Shown here in pieces: positions 1 to 9,973 of a stretch of DNA of 64,000 nucleotides. The translations under genes and the position numbers were made by a program. Position 1 is the first letter of the stretch; every line of letters starts with the position of its first letter. The notes beneath the pieces were generated by a model that did no database searches, was not told where the DNA came from, and worked only from the letters and a program-made list of their open reading frames with translations. Origin of the DNA: Pseudomonadota bacterium. Its GTDB lineage: Bacteria; Desulfobacterota; Desulfovibrionia; Desulfovibrionales; Desulfovibrionaceae. The DNA lies in NCBI GenBank assembly GCA_023426275.1, contig JAFABC010000195.1, forward strand, positions 9,132-73,131, read 5' to 3'.

Positions 1-199
1 TGCCTGTGAAGAAACAGGCGGCGCGGACGGGGCTGGCCGACTGGTTGCCAGGCAACCGTGAGCAATAGTTGCGCTTTGTCCGACGAATGTGGTGCCGGAC
101 CGGGCCGGAATGGATTTTTTCAACAGGCTTTCGGGATGCCTGCGCAGGCCTGGGCGCGCGTCGGATGATGAGGCGTGCGGCGGGGGAGGGGAGTCGCGC

Positions 200-1141
200 A
201 TGGATATTACGCCAAGACATATCGAGCAGATCGAGGCGCTTCACCGGTACGGCAGTTTTTGTCGCGCCGCTGAAAAGCTGTGTATTTCCCAGCCGGCCCT
301 GAGCCGTTCGATTCTCGTTCTCGAGGAAAAGCTCGGTATCAAGTTTTTTGATCGCACGCGAGGAAAGCTCGTCCTCACCCAATATGGCCGCATTGTCCTG
401 AGCCGGGGGAGCGGCATCCTCAAGGAAATGCAACTGCTGCACAGGGACATCAATATGCTGCAAGGCGGCGAGCAAGGTGTCCTGAACATCGGCTGCGGAC
501 CAATCCCGGCGGAAACGCTGGCTGGCGACGCCATTGCCCGGTTCAACAAGCAGTATCCGCACATGACCGTCAAGCTTACGATTGATTATGTGCTGCAGCT
601 GAAGAAGCTGTTGCACAACAGATGCATCGACTTTTTCGTGGCGGAAGCGTATAGACTGGACAATAAGCAAGAATATGAAGTGATCTCCATGCCGCAGCAA
701 CAGGGCTACTTCTGCTGTCGCAGGAATCATCCGCTTGCGGCGCGCTCTTTCATCACCTTCAATGATATTCTGGAATATCCAATGGCACTGATGTGGCTGT
801 CGGATCGTATTTTTACCTTGTTCAGCAAACTGTCCGGCCTGGATATTCAGCAGACTGAAGATCTCAGGGCTGGATTTATTGAATGTAACAATGCGAATAT
901 CTTGTTAAACACAGTAATACATAGTGATGCGATCACGGCGACATCAAAGGAGATATTGGCTGAAAGCGTCTATCGTGATCATATTTTTCTTTTGCCGCTC
1001 GTCATACCGGAGTTCCGATCAGACTACGCAATCGTCAGCCTCAAGGCTTTTTCAACCATCCCGGCGATTACCTATCTGAAAAAACTTTTTCTCGAGACCG
1101 CGGTGCGCAAGGTGCAATCCGGCGGGAGCGCGGGCGCGTAA
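200..1141 (+). CDS. LysR-family transcriptional regulator
   Basis: Predicted cytoplasmic DNA-binding regulator of about 313 residues, the usual LysR length. The first 60 residues form the winged helix-turn-helix: MDITPRHIEQIEALH is followed by the typical AAEKLCISQPALSRSI recognition region and a FFDRTRGK wing. The remainder resembles a periplasmic-binding-protein-like effector domain. An open frame extends upstream to 89, but I chose ATG 200 because the HTH starts there and a GGGGGAGGGGAG ribosome site lies just before it. No divergent target gene is visible, since upstream sequence is cut by the window and the next gene is convergent. The effector is unknown. Confidence 0.9.
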   Translation: MDITPRHIEQIEALHRYGSFCRAAEKLCISQPALSRSILVLEEKLGIKFFDRTRGKLVLTQYGRIVLSRGSGILKEMQLLHRDINMLQGGEQGVLNIGCGPIPAETLAGDAIARFNKQYPHMTVKLTIDYVLQLKKLLHNRCIDFFVAEAYRLDNKQEYEVISMPQQQGYFCCRRNHPLAARSFITFNDILEYPMALMWLSDRIFTLFSKLSGLDIQQTEDLRAGFIECNNANILLNTVIHSDAITATSKEILAESVYRDHIFLLPLVIPEFRSDYAIVSLKAFSTIPAITYLKKLFLETAVRKVQSGGSAGA

Positions 1142-1203
1142 CCGCCGCGTCATGGTGTGGCCCCGGAGTCGGGGAAAAGAGCGGGGCGCGCCAGGACGCC
1201 TTT

Positions 1204-1890
1204 TCAGGGCCGCCCTTTTTCGGAGGGATTCCCGTGCGAGGAAGGCGGTTCCGTGTTTTTAGGTCCTGCTTCTTCTGGGTCGAGCAGGCAGGTGAAAAGG
1301 GCCTGCAGGTGTGCCGCGAGCCCGGGCGCATCCGCCCCGACAAGCGCCGGCAGCGCGATGACGCGACGCATCAGCAGAAACCCTACGACAACCGAAAGAA
1401 AAAGCGCCGCGCGCTCGGCGCCGCACGCTCCGGGCAGGACATCGATCAGGGGCTTCAGGTGACGCCGGGCGCTTTCGCGCAGGATCGACGCGGCCTGCGG
1501 GTTTGAAGCCGAGCGGATGAGCAGCAGAATGCCGTCGAGGGGGCTGAGTTCCCGCGCGGTCGGGTCCACGACTTCAGCGGCCAGCGCCTGGGACAGCCGC
1601 GCCGTGTCGGCGCCGGACCTGGCGATCTCGTTGCGCAGGATGCCGGGGACCGACAACGTCGCCTCGACCACTTCCTCGAACAACTTTTCCTTGGAACCGA
1701 AATACCGGCTGATAAGCATCGCCGTGACGCCCGCGTTCTGCGCGATCTCCCGCACGCCCACGCCGTCGTAGCCGCAGCGTGTGAACAGCTGTCGCGCCGA
1801 GTCCAGAATGGCCTGCCGGGTCATGGCGGCGTTGCGACGCGGTCGCGCCTGGCCCTGCGGCGTTTTCTGTCGGCTGGTGCGGTCGTTCAT
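1204..1890 (-). CDS. TetR-family repressor, probable regulator of the divergent FUSC efflux operon
   Basis: Protein of 228 residues. The N-terminal HTH is clear: AILDSARQLFTRCGYDGVGVREIAQNAGVTAMLISRYFGSKEKLF matches the TetR_N pattern, here spread over roughly residues 25-70. The C-terminal half is a helical ligand domain with no family-specific motif I can name. ATG 1890 is chosen over the upstream frame because it has an AAGGGGGAAGG ribosome site. The gene is divergent from the aromatic-acid-type efflux operon starting at 2235. Two palindromes in the shared intergenic region (2009-2024 and 2040-2055) look like its operators, so autoregulation plus control of the pump is likely. The inducer is unknown. 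Confidence 0.88.
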   Translation of the reverse strand: MNDRTSRQKTPQGQARPRRNAAMTRQAILDSARQLFTRCGYDGVGVREIAQNAGVTAMLISRYFGSKEKLFEEVVEATLSVPGILRNEIARSGADTARLSQALAAEVVDPTARELSPLDGILLLIRSASNPQAASILRESARRHLKPLIDVLPGACGAERAALFLSVVVGFLLMRRVIALPALVGADAPGLAAHLQALFTCLLDPEEAGPKNTEPPSSHGNPSEKGRP

Positions 1891-2008
1891 CCCCGGTCCT
1901 TCCCCCTTGGCCGCTGTCGCGGCGGACAGGGGCAAAGGCACGGTCGCACGAATGCTTGCCCCAAAGCAACCAGTCCCTTGTCGCCCGGCGCTGTCCCGAG
2001 GGCTCTTT

Positions 2009-2024
2009 GTCTACAGCTGTAGAC
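2009..2024. promoter_or_regulatory. Palindromic operator 1 of the TetR/FUSC intergenic region
   Basis: Perfect palindrome with 7-base arms GTCTACA and TGTAGAC around a GC centre. The symmetry extends to TTT/AAA on each side, covering 2006-2027. The same arms recur 31 bp away, about three helical turns. Assignment to the TetR protein at 1204-1890 is inferred from position and from the usual TetR operator form. Confidence 0.7.
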
Positions 2025-2039
2025 AAACACCGCAAGCAA

Positions 2040-2055
2040 GTCTACACTTGTAGAC
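2040..2055. promoter_or_regulatory. Palindromic operator 2 of the TetR/FUSC intergenic region
   Basis: Second copy of the GTCTACA-N2-TGTAGAC arms, here with a CT centre. Its centre is 31 bp from that of operator 1, so both would be read from the same face of the helix. It lies upstream of the efflux gene that starts at 2235. Confidence 0.68.
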
Positions 2056-2234
2056 AGATTGGCCGGACGAACGGTCACGACGGCGAAACAAGGTGTTTTC
2101 ATTCGATATTGCAAAGGAAAAAGCGCACCGCGCCAGATCGGTTCCGACGCACGCCCGGCACGACGGGCGCTGTTCCCGCCCACCCGGGCCGCGTCACCTT
2201 CACGAATCCTCTCGCGTCGCTCCACAACCGTATC

Positions 2235-4385
2235 ATGAACCAACGCTCCTTTGCGGCCAGGGAAGCCGTCAAAACCGGCCTCGCCATGGCCGTGGCCTGC
2301 GGATGCGCCATGGCGCTTGGCTGGTCGAATCCCTATTGGGCCTGCATCGCCGTGGCGGTGGTCAGTCTGCCGACCGTGGGCGAATCGCTGCAAAAATGCG
2401 TGCAACGCCTCTGGGGGACCATTGCCGCGGGTGGCGTGGCGCTCGCCTGCCTGGCGCTTTTTCCCCAGGAGCGCTGGCCCTTCATCGCCTGCATCGCGGG
2501 CTACGTCGGCCTGTGCGCCTACAGGATCACGACGTCGCGAAAGGTCTACTTCTGGTTTCTCAGCGGCTACGTCAGCCTGCTCATCGCGGCGGCCATCATC
2601 GGGACGAGCGCGCAGCAGGCGTTTGACACCGCCATGCTGCGGCTCCAGGAAACGGGACTCGGCATCCTCGCCTATGCCCTGGTTTCGGTGTTTGTCTGGC
2701 CCCATCGCAGCGCGCCGGACCTGGACGCCACGGTCAAAAGCCTGCTCGGCGTGCAGGCGAAAATCACCCATCGTTCCTTTGCCCTGCTGCGGGGGAACGC
2801 TGCCGACGATGCGCCCGACACGCTGCTGGGGCTGGGCGACCAGTTGCTGGCCTTGTTGCGCCGCCGTTTGGATGCCGCCGGCATGGAATGCCTGGAGGTC
2901 CGCGAACTGCGCAACTGGTGGATGCGGGTGGTCGCGGCGCTGGAGGCCATGCAGTCCTCCCTGCGGCTGTGGCAGGAGAGCCTGCCGGAACTCCGGCATA
3001 TCGATCTGGACGCCGTGATCCCGAATTTCCCACAACTGCAGGCAACCATCCATGCCCGCTTTCTCGAACTCCAGGGCATCCTGGAAGGCGGGAATCCCGA
3101 TCCTGGGCCGGCGCCCTCCTGGCCATCGCAAGAAGAGCGCCTCGCTTCGCTGTCCCATCTCCAACGGGCCGCCGTGTTGACCCTGCTTACGGCCCTGCAC
3201 CGCGTCGAGGCGGCAAGCCGCAACCTCGCGGACAGCCTTCGCGCCCTCAAGGGGGACCGTTCCGGGCGCGCGTTGCCGCCGGCCGCCGTGCGCCCGGGTC
3301 CCGCGCGCAGGGCCGATGCCGACAGCTACGCGGCGCTGGCGCGGGGGATGGCCGCCGTGTGGCTCGCCGCGTTTCTCTGGATCACGGTCGATCCGCCGGG
3401 ACATCTGGCGTTCGTCGTCTTTGTCGGATTGTTCACGCTCATGGGCGTCATGGCCCCCCAGATGGACTGGCTCAAATTCCTCTTCGTCAACCTCGTCGGG
3501 GTGGTCATTGCCGCCGTCCTCTATGTGTTTGTCATGCCGCGCCTTGCGAGCCCCTGGGAATTCCTGGCCTTGCTGGCCGCGCTGACCGCGGGCATCTCCT
3601 TTATCTCCTGGTATCCCCGGCTGGCGGGCCTGAAGCTGGCCGGTATCGTGCCCTTTATCATGATGACCGACATCCAGAACCGCCAGACCTACGACTTCGC
3701 CCTGTTCGTCAACAATGCCGCCGCCATGGTCCTGGGTATCCTCATGACCGCCGCCCTCGCCAACCTCCCGTTCCCGTCGCGGCCGGAACGGATGTTCGAA
3801 CGGGTCATGCGCCGTTTTTTCCGGCAGGCGGAATCGTTTCTGTCGGTTTGCCGCGCCGCGCCGCTGGGAGCCAGGGAAAAACGCCGCCTCGGGGATTGCC
3901 TGGCGTCGTTGCGGCTGTCCGCGGGCAAGCTCGGCGGCTGGGTCAACACCGTGGAGGAGACCCCCCTCGGTCCGGGCGCGAAGGCGCGGGCGGCCGCCCT
4001 GGCCGCCAGCCTCAATTCCATTGCCAACAGTTTGCAGTTGCTCGCCGAAGTCCGCGCCGAGCTCCCGCCCGACCCGGCCGGCAGCAATCGGGATTTCCAA
4101 TCCTGGCACGAGACGTTGCTCCTGGCCGTGCGCCATTGGGGGCGCGCCCCGCGCACGGCCGCATCGGAAGCCACCGCCCTGGCGCGGCTGCGAAACGCGT
4201 ATGGCGCCATCGGACACGGAATCGAGGCCGCCTTCGAGACTGCCACGGCGCGCTTCCCGCCAGAAGGGCACATCGGCGCCTACCGGCTGCTCGGCGGCTA
4301 CCGCAGGGCGCATCGGGCCTTGCTCGACCATGCCGCCCTGTCCGCGGACTTCGACTGGGCGCGGTGGCAGGAAAATCGTTTCTAA
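2235..4385 (+). CDS. FUSC-family inner-membrane efflux protein (AaeB-like)
   Basis: Inner-membrane protein of 716 residues, close to the 650-700 typical of AaeB-type p-hydroxybenzoic acid efflux proteins. It has the family's two-block layout: an N-terminal block of about six hydrophobic segments (residues 10-165), a long soluble central region, and a second membrane block starting near residue 365 (AVWLAAFLWITVDPPGH), then a soluble tail. ATG 2235 (MNQRSFAAREAVKTG) fits the family start; the open frame upstream runs through the operators and is not coding. With the DUF1656 protein and the HlyD adaptor it forms the usual three-gene export operon, probably for aromatic carboxylic acids or similar toxic anions. 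The substrate is an inference. Confidence 0.88.
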   Translation: MNQRSFAAREAVKTGLAMAVACGCAMALGWSNPYWACIAVAVVSLPTVGESLQKCVQRLWGTIAAGGVALACLALFPQERWPFIACIAGYVGLCAYRITTSRKVYFWFLSGYVSLLIAAAIIGTSAQQAFDTAMLRLQETGLGILAYALVSVFVWPHRSAPDLDATVKSLLGVQAKITHRSFALLRGNAADDAPDTLLGLGDQLLALLRRRLDAAGMECLEVRELRNWWMRVVAALEAMQSSLRLWQESLPELRHIDLDAVIPNFPQLQATIHARFLELQGILEGGNPDPGPAPSWPSQEERLASLSHLQRAAVLTLLTALHRVEAASRNLADSLRALKGDRSGRALPPAAVRPGPARRADADSYAALARGMAAVWLAAFLWITVDPPGHLAFVVFVGLFTLMGVMAPQMDWLKFLFVNLVGVVIAAVLYVFVMPRLASPWEFLALLAALTAGISFISWYPRLAGLKLAGIVPFIMMTDIQNRQTYDFALFVNNAAAMVLGILMTAALANLPFPSRPERMFERVMRRFFRQAESFLSVCRAAPLGAREKRRLGDCLASLRLSAGKLGGWVNTVEETPLGPGAKARAAALAASLNSIANSLQLLAEVRAELPPDPAGSNRDFQSWHETLLLAVRHWGRAPRTAASEATALARLRNAYGAIGHGIEAAFETATARFPPEGHIGAYRLLGGYRRAHRALLDHAALSADFDWARWQENRF

Positions 4386-4408
4386 CCATGTCCCCCAAGG
4401 AGTGCTCC

Positions 4409-4621
4409 ATGTTGGCCACACCGAGCGAAGTCAGTCTCGGCGGGGTGTATATCCCCCCATTGATGCTTTCGGGCGTCCTGGGGCTGCTGGCCGCCTATGG
4501 CATCGCCCGGCAGCTTGTCAGACGCCGGTTGTCGCGGTTTTTCGCCGCGCCGCCCCTGGTCTTCGTCGCCCTCGTGATCATCTGCAGCGGCCTTATCGAA
4601 ACCTTTCTCATAGCCGGATAA
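4409..4621 (+). CDS. DUF1656-family small membrane protein (AaeX-like)
   Basis: Protein of 70 residues with two hydrophobic segments (PPLMLSGVLGLLAAYGIA and APPLVFVALVIICSGLIETF), which is the size and layout of DUF1656/AaeX proteins that accompany FUSC pumps. ATG 4409 is preceded by AAGGAG at the proper distance; the in-frame ATG at 4388 lacks such a site. It begins 23 nt after the FUSC stop and ends 5 nt before the HlyD adaptor, so the three are surely cotranscribed. The exact role of this family in the pump is not established. Confidence 0.85.
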   Translation: MLATPSEVSLGGVYIPPLMLSGVLGLLAAYGIARQLVRRRLSRFFAAPPLVFVALVIICSGLIETFLIAG

Positions 4622-4626
4622 GCCCC

Positions 4627-5709
4627 ATGAAACGTGTTCTCCGTATCGGTCTGACCTCCGTCGTCGTGCTCGCCGCCCTTGCCATGATCGGTTTCAAATA
4701 CCGGCAATACGTCCGCAACCCCTGGACCCGCGACGGCCGGGTGCGCGCCAACGTCGTCCAGATCACGCCCCGCATCTCGGGTCCGATCGTGGAGATACCC
4801 GTTCACGACAACCAGCTTGTCCACAAGGGCGATCTGCTTTTCCGCGTCGATCCCAGAACGTTTCAGGCCGCGTACGAGCAAGCCCGGGCCAACCTCGACA
4901 AGACGCGGGATCAGATCCGCAACCTGGAGCAGCAGGTGAAAAGCGCGGAAGCCGCTTTGCAGCAAAGCGGGACTTCCGTGCGCAACGCGGCATACGGCGT
5001 CACGAGCGCCAAGGCCCATTTCGACGAGCAGGAAAAGGATCTGGCCCGCTATCAGGCCCTGCTGGCCAGCGGCAGCATCGCCAAGCGGGATTTCGACCTC
5101 GCCAGGGAAAGCGAGATCGCGGGGCAGGCGAGCCTGCATCAGGCCGAGGCCCAGTTCGACAAGGCCAACGCCGCCAAGACCCAGGCGGAAGCCGAACTGG
5201 CCCGGACAAAAGCGGCTCTGGGCGCGGCCGGCGCGGACAACGCCCTGCTGCGCGAAGCCCAGGCCCAATGCGAACAGGCCAGGCTCAATCTCGAATTCAC
5301 CCGGGTCACGGCGCCGGTGGACGGCTACGTGACCAACCTGGATCTGCGGCTCGGCAGCCAGGCCGTGGCCAACCAGCCCCTCTTGGCCTTGGTGGACGCC
5401 GACAGCTACTGGGTCGCCGGCTATTTCCGGGAGAGTTCCATTGCCGCCATCAAAAGCGGCGACGACGCCGTGGTGACGCTGATGACCTACCCCGACGCGC
5501 CTCTGGCCGGCGTGGTGGAGAGCGTCGGCCATGGCATCGCCCAGGAGGACGGCGCCTCCGGCCAGGACCTGCTCCCCAACATCAGCCCGACTTTCGAGTG
5601 GATTCGTCTGGCACAGCGGGTCCCGGTCCGGGTGCACATCACCAGGAAGCCGGAAAACGTCGTCCTGCGCGTGGGCACGACCGCGTCCGTGCTCGTCATG
5701 ACCCGGTAG
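4627..5709 (+). CDS. HlyD/EmrA-type periplasmic adaptor of the FUSC efflux pump (AaeA-like)
   Basis: Membrane-fusion protein of 360 residues. One N-terminal anchor (residues about 8-24) is followed by WTRDGRVRANVVQITPRISGPIVEI, the typical start of the first biotinyl-lipoyl half. A long alanine/glutamine-rich coiled-coil hairpin covers roughly residues 75-210, and the second lipoyl half follows (FTRVTAPVDGYVTNLDLRLG). It links the inner-membrane FUSC protein to an outer-membrane channel, which is not encoded in this window. Third gene of the operon starting at 2235, 5 nt after the DUF1656 gene. Confidence 0.9.
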   Translation: MKRVLRIGLTSVVVLAALAMIGFKYRQYVRNPWTRDGRVRANVVQITPRISGPIVEIPVHDNQLVHKGDLLFRVDPRTFQAAYEQARANLDKTRDQIRNLEQQVKSAEAALQQSGTSVRNAAYGVTSAKAHFDEQEKDLARYQALLASGSIAKRDFDLARESEIAGQASLHQAEAQFDKANAAKTQAEAELARTKAALGAAGADNALLREAQAQCEQARLNLEFTRVTAPVDGYVTNLDLRLGSQAVANQPLLALVDADSYWVAGYFRESSIAAIKSGDDAVVTLMTYPDAPLAGVVESVGHGIAQEDGASGQDLLPNISPTFEWIRLAQRVPVRVHITRKPENVVLRVGTTASVLVMTR

Positions 5710-5846
5710 GCCCGTTGCGTGGTCTCGTTGGCGCGCCAGCCGGGCAGCCGCCGCAAGGCAGCGGCCCGTTCCCTGCTGCGGCTGCCTCCGTCGGGTCCGC
5801 TATCTCCCTGCGCCCTGACGCGCGCGATTGTCGGACGCTCTCTTTT

Positions 5847-6689
5847 TCAGTGGGAGATGAACAATGGCACCTGTTCCGAATCCAGCAAGGTGCGGGTCAC
5901 TCCGCCGAAAACGGCTTCGCTGATGCGGGCTCTGCTGTAGGCGCCGAAAACGAGAAGGTCCCCGCCGCGTTCGGTCGTTTCCCGCAGGAGGACCTCCGCG
6001 ACGGGTTTCCCTTGCGAGGCGACGCACCGCACCTCCACCGGAACCTGATGGTGCACCAGATAGCCCGCGATATCGGCGCCGGGCACTTCGCCGTGCCGGT
6101 CCTCATCGCTGTCGGGATCGACGATCAGCAGGTCCACGGCCTCGGCCGCGGTCATCAGGGGCAGCGCGTCGGCCAAGGCGCGGCGGGCCTGGCGACTGGC
6201 ATTCCAGGCCATGACGATGCGGCGGCCGACGGTCTCGCCGCTCCAACCCTCTGGCACGATCAAAAGCGGCATGCCGGTTCTGTCCAGCACCTGCATGGCC
6301 GACCACATCAGCGGCGCGCCGATCGCGGGGTTCCCCACGACAAGCAGGTCGCAGTAGAGCGCATGCAACGAGGCTTCGCCGCCGCTTTGACTATAGGGAA
6401 CGACACGGAATTCCGCGTTGATGTCATGGCGCGCCGCTGTCCTGGCCAGGAATTTCCCGGCGTGCGTCAGCCGCTCCACCTCGGATTGCTGCCGCCGTCT
6501 GATGACGTCCTTGACGGCGTCACCGCGCGCGAACGCGTTTGCCGGGACGCTGTTGTCCTCGGCGGCGGAGGATATTCCGATCAGATGCGCGTCCTGCCTC
6601 TTCGCAAGACAGGCGGCAATCTCAAGAAGCTTGCGTCCGCTGGCGCTGGTGTCGAAGAACACGGCGATTTCTTTGAGCATGTGCGACAT
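5847..6689 (-). CDS. Tandem-domain universal stress protein (UspA family)
   Basis: Cytoplasmic protein of 280 residues, twice the size of a single Usp domain. The N-terminal half begins KEIAVFFDTSASGRKLL. The second half ends GAYSRARISEAVFGGVTRTLL, close to the G-x2-G-x9-G ATP-binding signature, so the C-terminal domain probably binds nucleotide while the N-terminal one looks less well conserved. ATG 6689 is supported by a GAGG site. It follows the RND pump gene by 122 nt on the same strand and may be read through from that operon. Role: stress tolerance; the specific signal is unknown. Confidence 0.85.
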   Translation of the reverse strand: MSHMLKEIAVFFDTSASGRKLLEIAACLAKRQDAHLIGISSAAEDNSVPANAFARGDAVKDVIRRRQQSEVERLTHAGKFLARTAARHDINAEFRVVPYSQSGGEASLHALYCDLLVVGNPAIGAPLMWSAMQVLDRTGMPLLIVPEGWSGETVGRRIVMAWNASRQARRALADALPLMTAAEAVDLLIVDPDSDEDRHGEVPGADIAGYLVHHQVPVEVRCVASQGKPVAEVLLRETTERGGDLLVFGAYSRARISEAVFGGVTRTLLDSEQVPLFISH

Positions 6690-6811
6690 AGGAACCTCGC
6701 TGTGCGGGCTGGCGGCCTTTTGGTCCGCCGTGGCCATGGGGGTTGGACGATGCTGTCCGCCGCCGGGGGAACACACGCCGGCGTCAGGGGCCGCCAGATC
6801 GGTACGCGCGA

Positions 6812-9800
6812 TCATGGACGCTCTTCCGGCGTCGGGCCGGACGGCGTTTCCTCGGCGTGTGTCCGGCGGCGCTTGCGGTCGAACAGGCGGACGACCACCA
6901 CGAAGAACAGCGGCACGAAGAAAATCGCCAGCACGGTGGCGGTCACCATGCCGCCGATCACACCGGTGCCAATGGCGTGCTTGCTGCCCGAACTGGCGCC
7001 GCTGGCGATGGCCAGCGGGATAACGCCGACGGTGAAGGCCAGGGAGGTCATGATGATCGGGCGCAGGCGCAGACGGGCGGCTTCGACCGCGGCCTCGCGC
7101 AGCGACTTGCCCTGCCTTTCGGACAGTTCGCGCGCGAATTCGACGATCAGGATCGCGTTTTTCGCGGACAGGCCGATGGTGATCAGCAGGCCGACCTGGA
7201 AGAACACGTCGTTGCCGAGTCCCCGGAAGAGCGTGGCGGCGACCGTGCCGATGACGCCGAGCGGCACCACCAGCATGACCGAGAACGGGATCGACCAGCT
7301 CTCGTAAAGGGCGGCCAGACAGAGAAACACGATCAGCAGCGACAGCGCGTACAGGGCCGGTGCCTGGGCACCGGACAGGCGTTCCTCGTAGGACAGCCCG
7401 GTCCAGGCCAGACGGATGCCCTTGGGCAGTTTGGCGGCAATATCCTCGACGATGGACATCGCCTCGCCCGAACTCGTGCCCGGCGCCGGCGCGCCGAGGA
7501 TCTCCACGGCCGGCACACCGTTGTAGCGTTCCAGTTTGGGGGAGCCGTAGATCCACTTGCCGGTGGCGAAGGCGGCAAAGGACACCATCTGGCCGGCGCT
7601 GTTGCGCACGTACCACTTGTCGAAGTCCTTCGGGGAGATGCGCGATTCCGGGATGCCCTGGATAAAGACCTTTTTCACGCGGCCCTTGTCGATGAAGTCG
7701 TTGACGTAGGACGACCCCCAGGCGGCGGACATGGTCGCGTTGACATCGGACAGGCTCAACCCCAGGGCCCGCACCTTCTCATCGTCGATCAGCACCTGGA
7801 ACTGGGGCTCGTCGTTCATGCCGTTCGGACGAATGAGGGTCAGGACCGGATTGCGCGCGGCCGTGCCGAGAAACTGCGCCCGCGCCTGCATGAGCTTTTC
7901 ATGGCCGAGCCCGCCCTGGTCTTCCAGGTAGAAGTCGAAGCCTGTGGCGTTGCCCAGTTCCTGCACCGACGGCGGCACCATGGCCAGCACGGTGCCTTCC
8001 TTGATCTTGCTGAAGCGGGCCATGGCCCGTCTGGCCAGTTCGAACACGCTCATACTGCGTTCGTTCCACGGCTTGAGCCCGACAAAGGCGATGCCCGACC
8101 CCTGGCTGCGGCCGGCGAAGTTGAAGCCGGTGACGGTCATGACCGAGGCGACGGCTTCGCCTTCGTCGTGGAGCAGGTAGTCGGATACCTGCGCCAGCAC
8201 GGCCTGGGTCCGCTCGGCGCTGGCATTGGGCGGCATCTGCACCTGCACCAGCATGGTGCCCTGGTCCTCGTCAGGTAAAAACGAGGTCGGGATCTGCGGG
8301 AAGAGCACCACCAGCAGGGCCACGATCACCAGGTAGGCGGCCATGCCGCGCTTGCGCACCCCGAGCAGGCGCGCCACGCTTCCCTCGTAGCGGCGGGCGC
8401 TGTTGTCGAACCAGCGGTTGAACCAGCCGAAGAAGCCCTTTTTTTCGTGGTGCCCGTGGCTGACGGGCTTGAGGATGGTCGCGCACAAGGCCGGGGTGAA
8501 GATGATGGCCACCAGCACCGACAACCCCATGGCCGAGACGATGGTGATGGAGAACTGGCGGTAAATGACCCCGGTGGAACCGCCAAAAAAGGCCATCGGC
8601 ACGAACACCGCCGACAGCACCAGTCCGATGCCGATCAGCGCGCCGGTGATCTGGTCCATGGACTTGCGCGTGGCCTCCACCGGCGAGAGCCCTTCCTCGG
8701 CCATGAGCCTCTCCACGTTCTCGACCACCACGATGGCGTCGTCCACAAGCAGGCCGATGGCCAGCACCAGACCGAACATGGTCAGGATGTTGATGGTAAA
8801 GCCGAAGGCCGCCATCAGCCCGAAGGTGCCGAGCAGCACCACCGGCACCGCCAGCGTCGGGATCAGGGTGGGGCGGAAGCTCTGCAAAAACAGGAACATC
8901 ACCAGGAAGACCAGCACGACCGCCTCGATCAGCGTGTGCACCACGCCCTCGATGGATTCGCTGATCACCGGCCCGGTGTCGTAGGGGTAGACGATCGTCA
9001 TGCCCTTGGGGAAGGTCGTCTCCAGGTTCTTGAGCGTGGCGCGCACCCTGGCGATGGTTTCCAGCGCATTGGCGCCGGTGGCCAGACGCAGGGCAATGCC
9101 GGCCGAGGGCTGGTTGCCGTATTTGGAGCTGACGGAGAAGTTTTCCGCGCCGAGTTTGACCTTGGCGACATCGCGCAGGCGCACCTGCGAGCCGTCGGTA
9201 TTGACCTTGAGCAGGATGTTTTCGAACTGCTCCGGGGTCTGGAAGCGGGTCTTGCCGATGACCGTGGCGTTAAACTGCACGCCCGAGCTCGTGGGCAGGC
9301 CGCCGAGCTGGCCGGAGGAGACTTGCACGTTTTGCGACTGGATCGCGTTGGCGACGTCCACCGGCGTCAGGCTGTAGCTGTTGAGCTTGGCCGGGTCCAA
9401 CCAGATGCGCATGGCGTTTTGCGCGCCCATCACCATGAAGTCGCCGACGCCCTGGGTGCGCGACAGCGGGTCCTGGAGGTGGGAGACGATGTAGTCGCCC
9501 AGATCGAAGGCGCTCATGGCGCCGTCCGTGGAGATCAGCCCGATCACGAGCAGGAAGTTGATCTGGTACTTGACCACGCGGATGCCCTGGGACTGCACTT
9601 CGCTGGGCAAAAGCGGCGTGGCCAGCGACAGCTTGTTTTGCGTCTGGACCTGGGCGATGTCCGGATTGGTGCCCTGGTTGAAGGTGACGGTGATGCTGAA
9701 GCTGCCGTCGGCATTGCTGGCCGAGCTGATGTAGCGCAGCCCGTCCAGGCCGTTTAGCTGCTGCTCGATGACCTGGACAACGGTGTCCTGCACCGTCTGC

Positions 9801-9961
9801 GCCGACGCGCCCGGATAGGTGCCGCTGATCTGGACCGCGGGCGGCGCGATGTTGGGATACTGGTTGATGGGCAGGGCCCGGATAGCCAGCACGCCGGCCA
9901 GCATGACCACGATGGCGATGACCCAGGCGAAGATGGGGCGGTCGATGAAAAAACGTGCCAT
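6812..9961 (-). CDS. RND multidrug efflux transporter, HAE1 family (AcrB/MexB-like)
   Basis: Inner-membrane proton antiporter of 1049 residues, the standard length. It starts [23 protein letters not shown], the family hallmark, and carries the paired aspartates of the proton relay in [18 protein letters not shown]. The two homologous halves each contribute six membrane helices and a large periplasmic loop. An AAGGGG ribosome site precedes ATG 9961. The adaptor gene lies 12 nt upstream, so both form one operon. No TolC/OprM-type channel is linked, so the pump presumably uses one encoded elsewhere. Substrates cannot be predicted from sequence. Confidence 0.95.
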   Translation of the reverse strand: MARFFIDRPIFAWVIAIVVMLAGVLAIRALPINQYPNIAPPAVQISGTYPGASAQTVQDTVVQVIEQQLNGLDGLRYISSASNADGSFSITVTFNQGTNPDIAQVQTQNKLSLATPLLPSEVQSQGIRVVKYQINFLLVIGLISTDGAMSAFDLGDYIVSHLQDPLSRTQGVGDFMVMGAQNAMRIWLDPAKLNSYSLTPVDVANAIQSQNVQVSSGQLGGLPTSSGVQFNATVIGKTRFQTPEQFENILLKVNTDGSQVRLRDVAKVKLGAENFSVSSKYGNQPSAGIALRLATGANALETIARVRATLKNLETTFPKGMTIVYPYDTGPVISESIEGVVHTLIEAVVLVFLVMFLFLQSFRPTLIPTLAVPVVLLGTFGLMAAFGFTINILTMFGLVLAIGLLVDDAIVVVENVERLMAEEGLSPVEATRKSMDQITGALIGIGLVLSAVFVPMAFFGGSTGVIYRQFSITIVSAMGLSVLVAIIFTPALCATILKPVSHGHHEKKGFFGWFNRWFDNSARRYEGSVARLLGVRKRGMAAYLVIVALLVVLFPQIPTSFLPDEDQGTMLVQVQMPPNASAERTQAVLAQVSDYLLHDEGEAVASVMTVTGFNFAGRSQGSGIAFVGLKPWNERSMSVFELARRAMARFSKIKEGTVLAMVPPSVQELGNATGFDFYLEDQGGLGHEKLMQARAQFLGTAARNPVLTLIRPNGMNDEPQFQVLIDDEKVRALGLSLSDVNATMSAAWGSSYVNDFIDKGRVKKVFIQGIPESRISPKDFDKWYVRNSAGQMVSFAAFATGKWIYGSPKLERYNGVPAVEILGAPAPGTSSGEAMSIVEDIAAKLPKGIRLAWTGLSYEERLSGAQAPALYALSLLIVFLCLAALYESWSIPFSVMLVVPLGVIGTVAATLFRGLGNDVFFQVGLLITIGLSAKNAILIVEFARELSERQGKSLREAAVEAARLRLRPIIMTSLAFTVGVIPLAIASGASSGSKHAIGTGVIGGMVTATVLAIFFVPLFFVVVVRLFDRKRRRTHAEETPSGPTPEERP

Positions 9962-9973
9962 GGACCGTGCCCC

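Noticed and set aside
1160..1176. CCCCG/CGGGG inverted repeat between the convergent LysR and TetR genes as a terminator
   Set aside because: Short stem and no T-run on either strand.
5743..5786. 9-bp inverted repeat GGCAGCCGC/GCGGCTGCC between the HlyD and Usp genes as terminator
   Set aside because: The 26-base loop is long and no T-run follows. Possible but not convincing in such GC-rich DNA.
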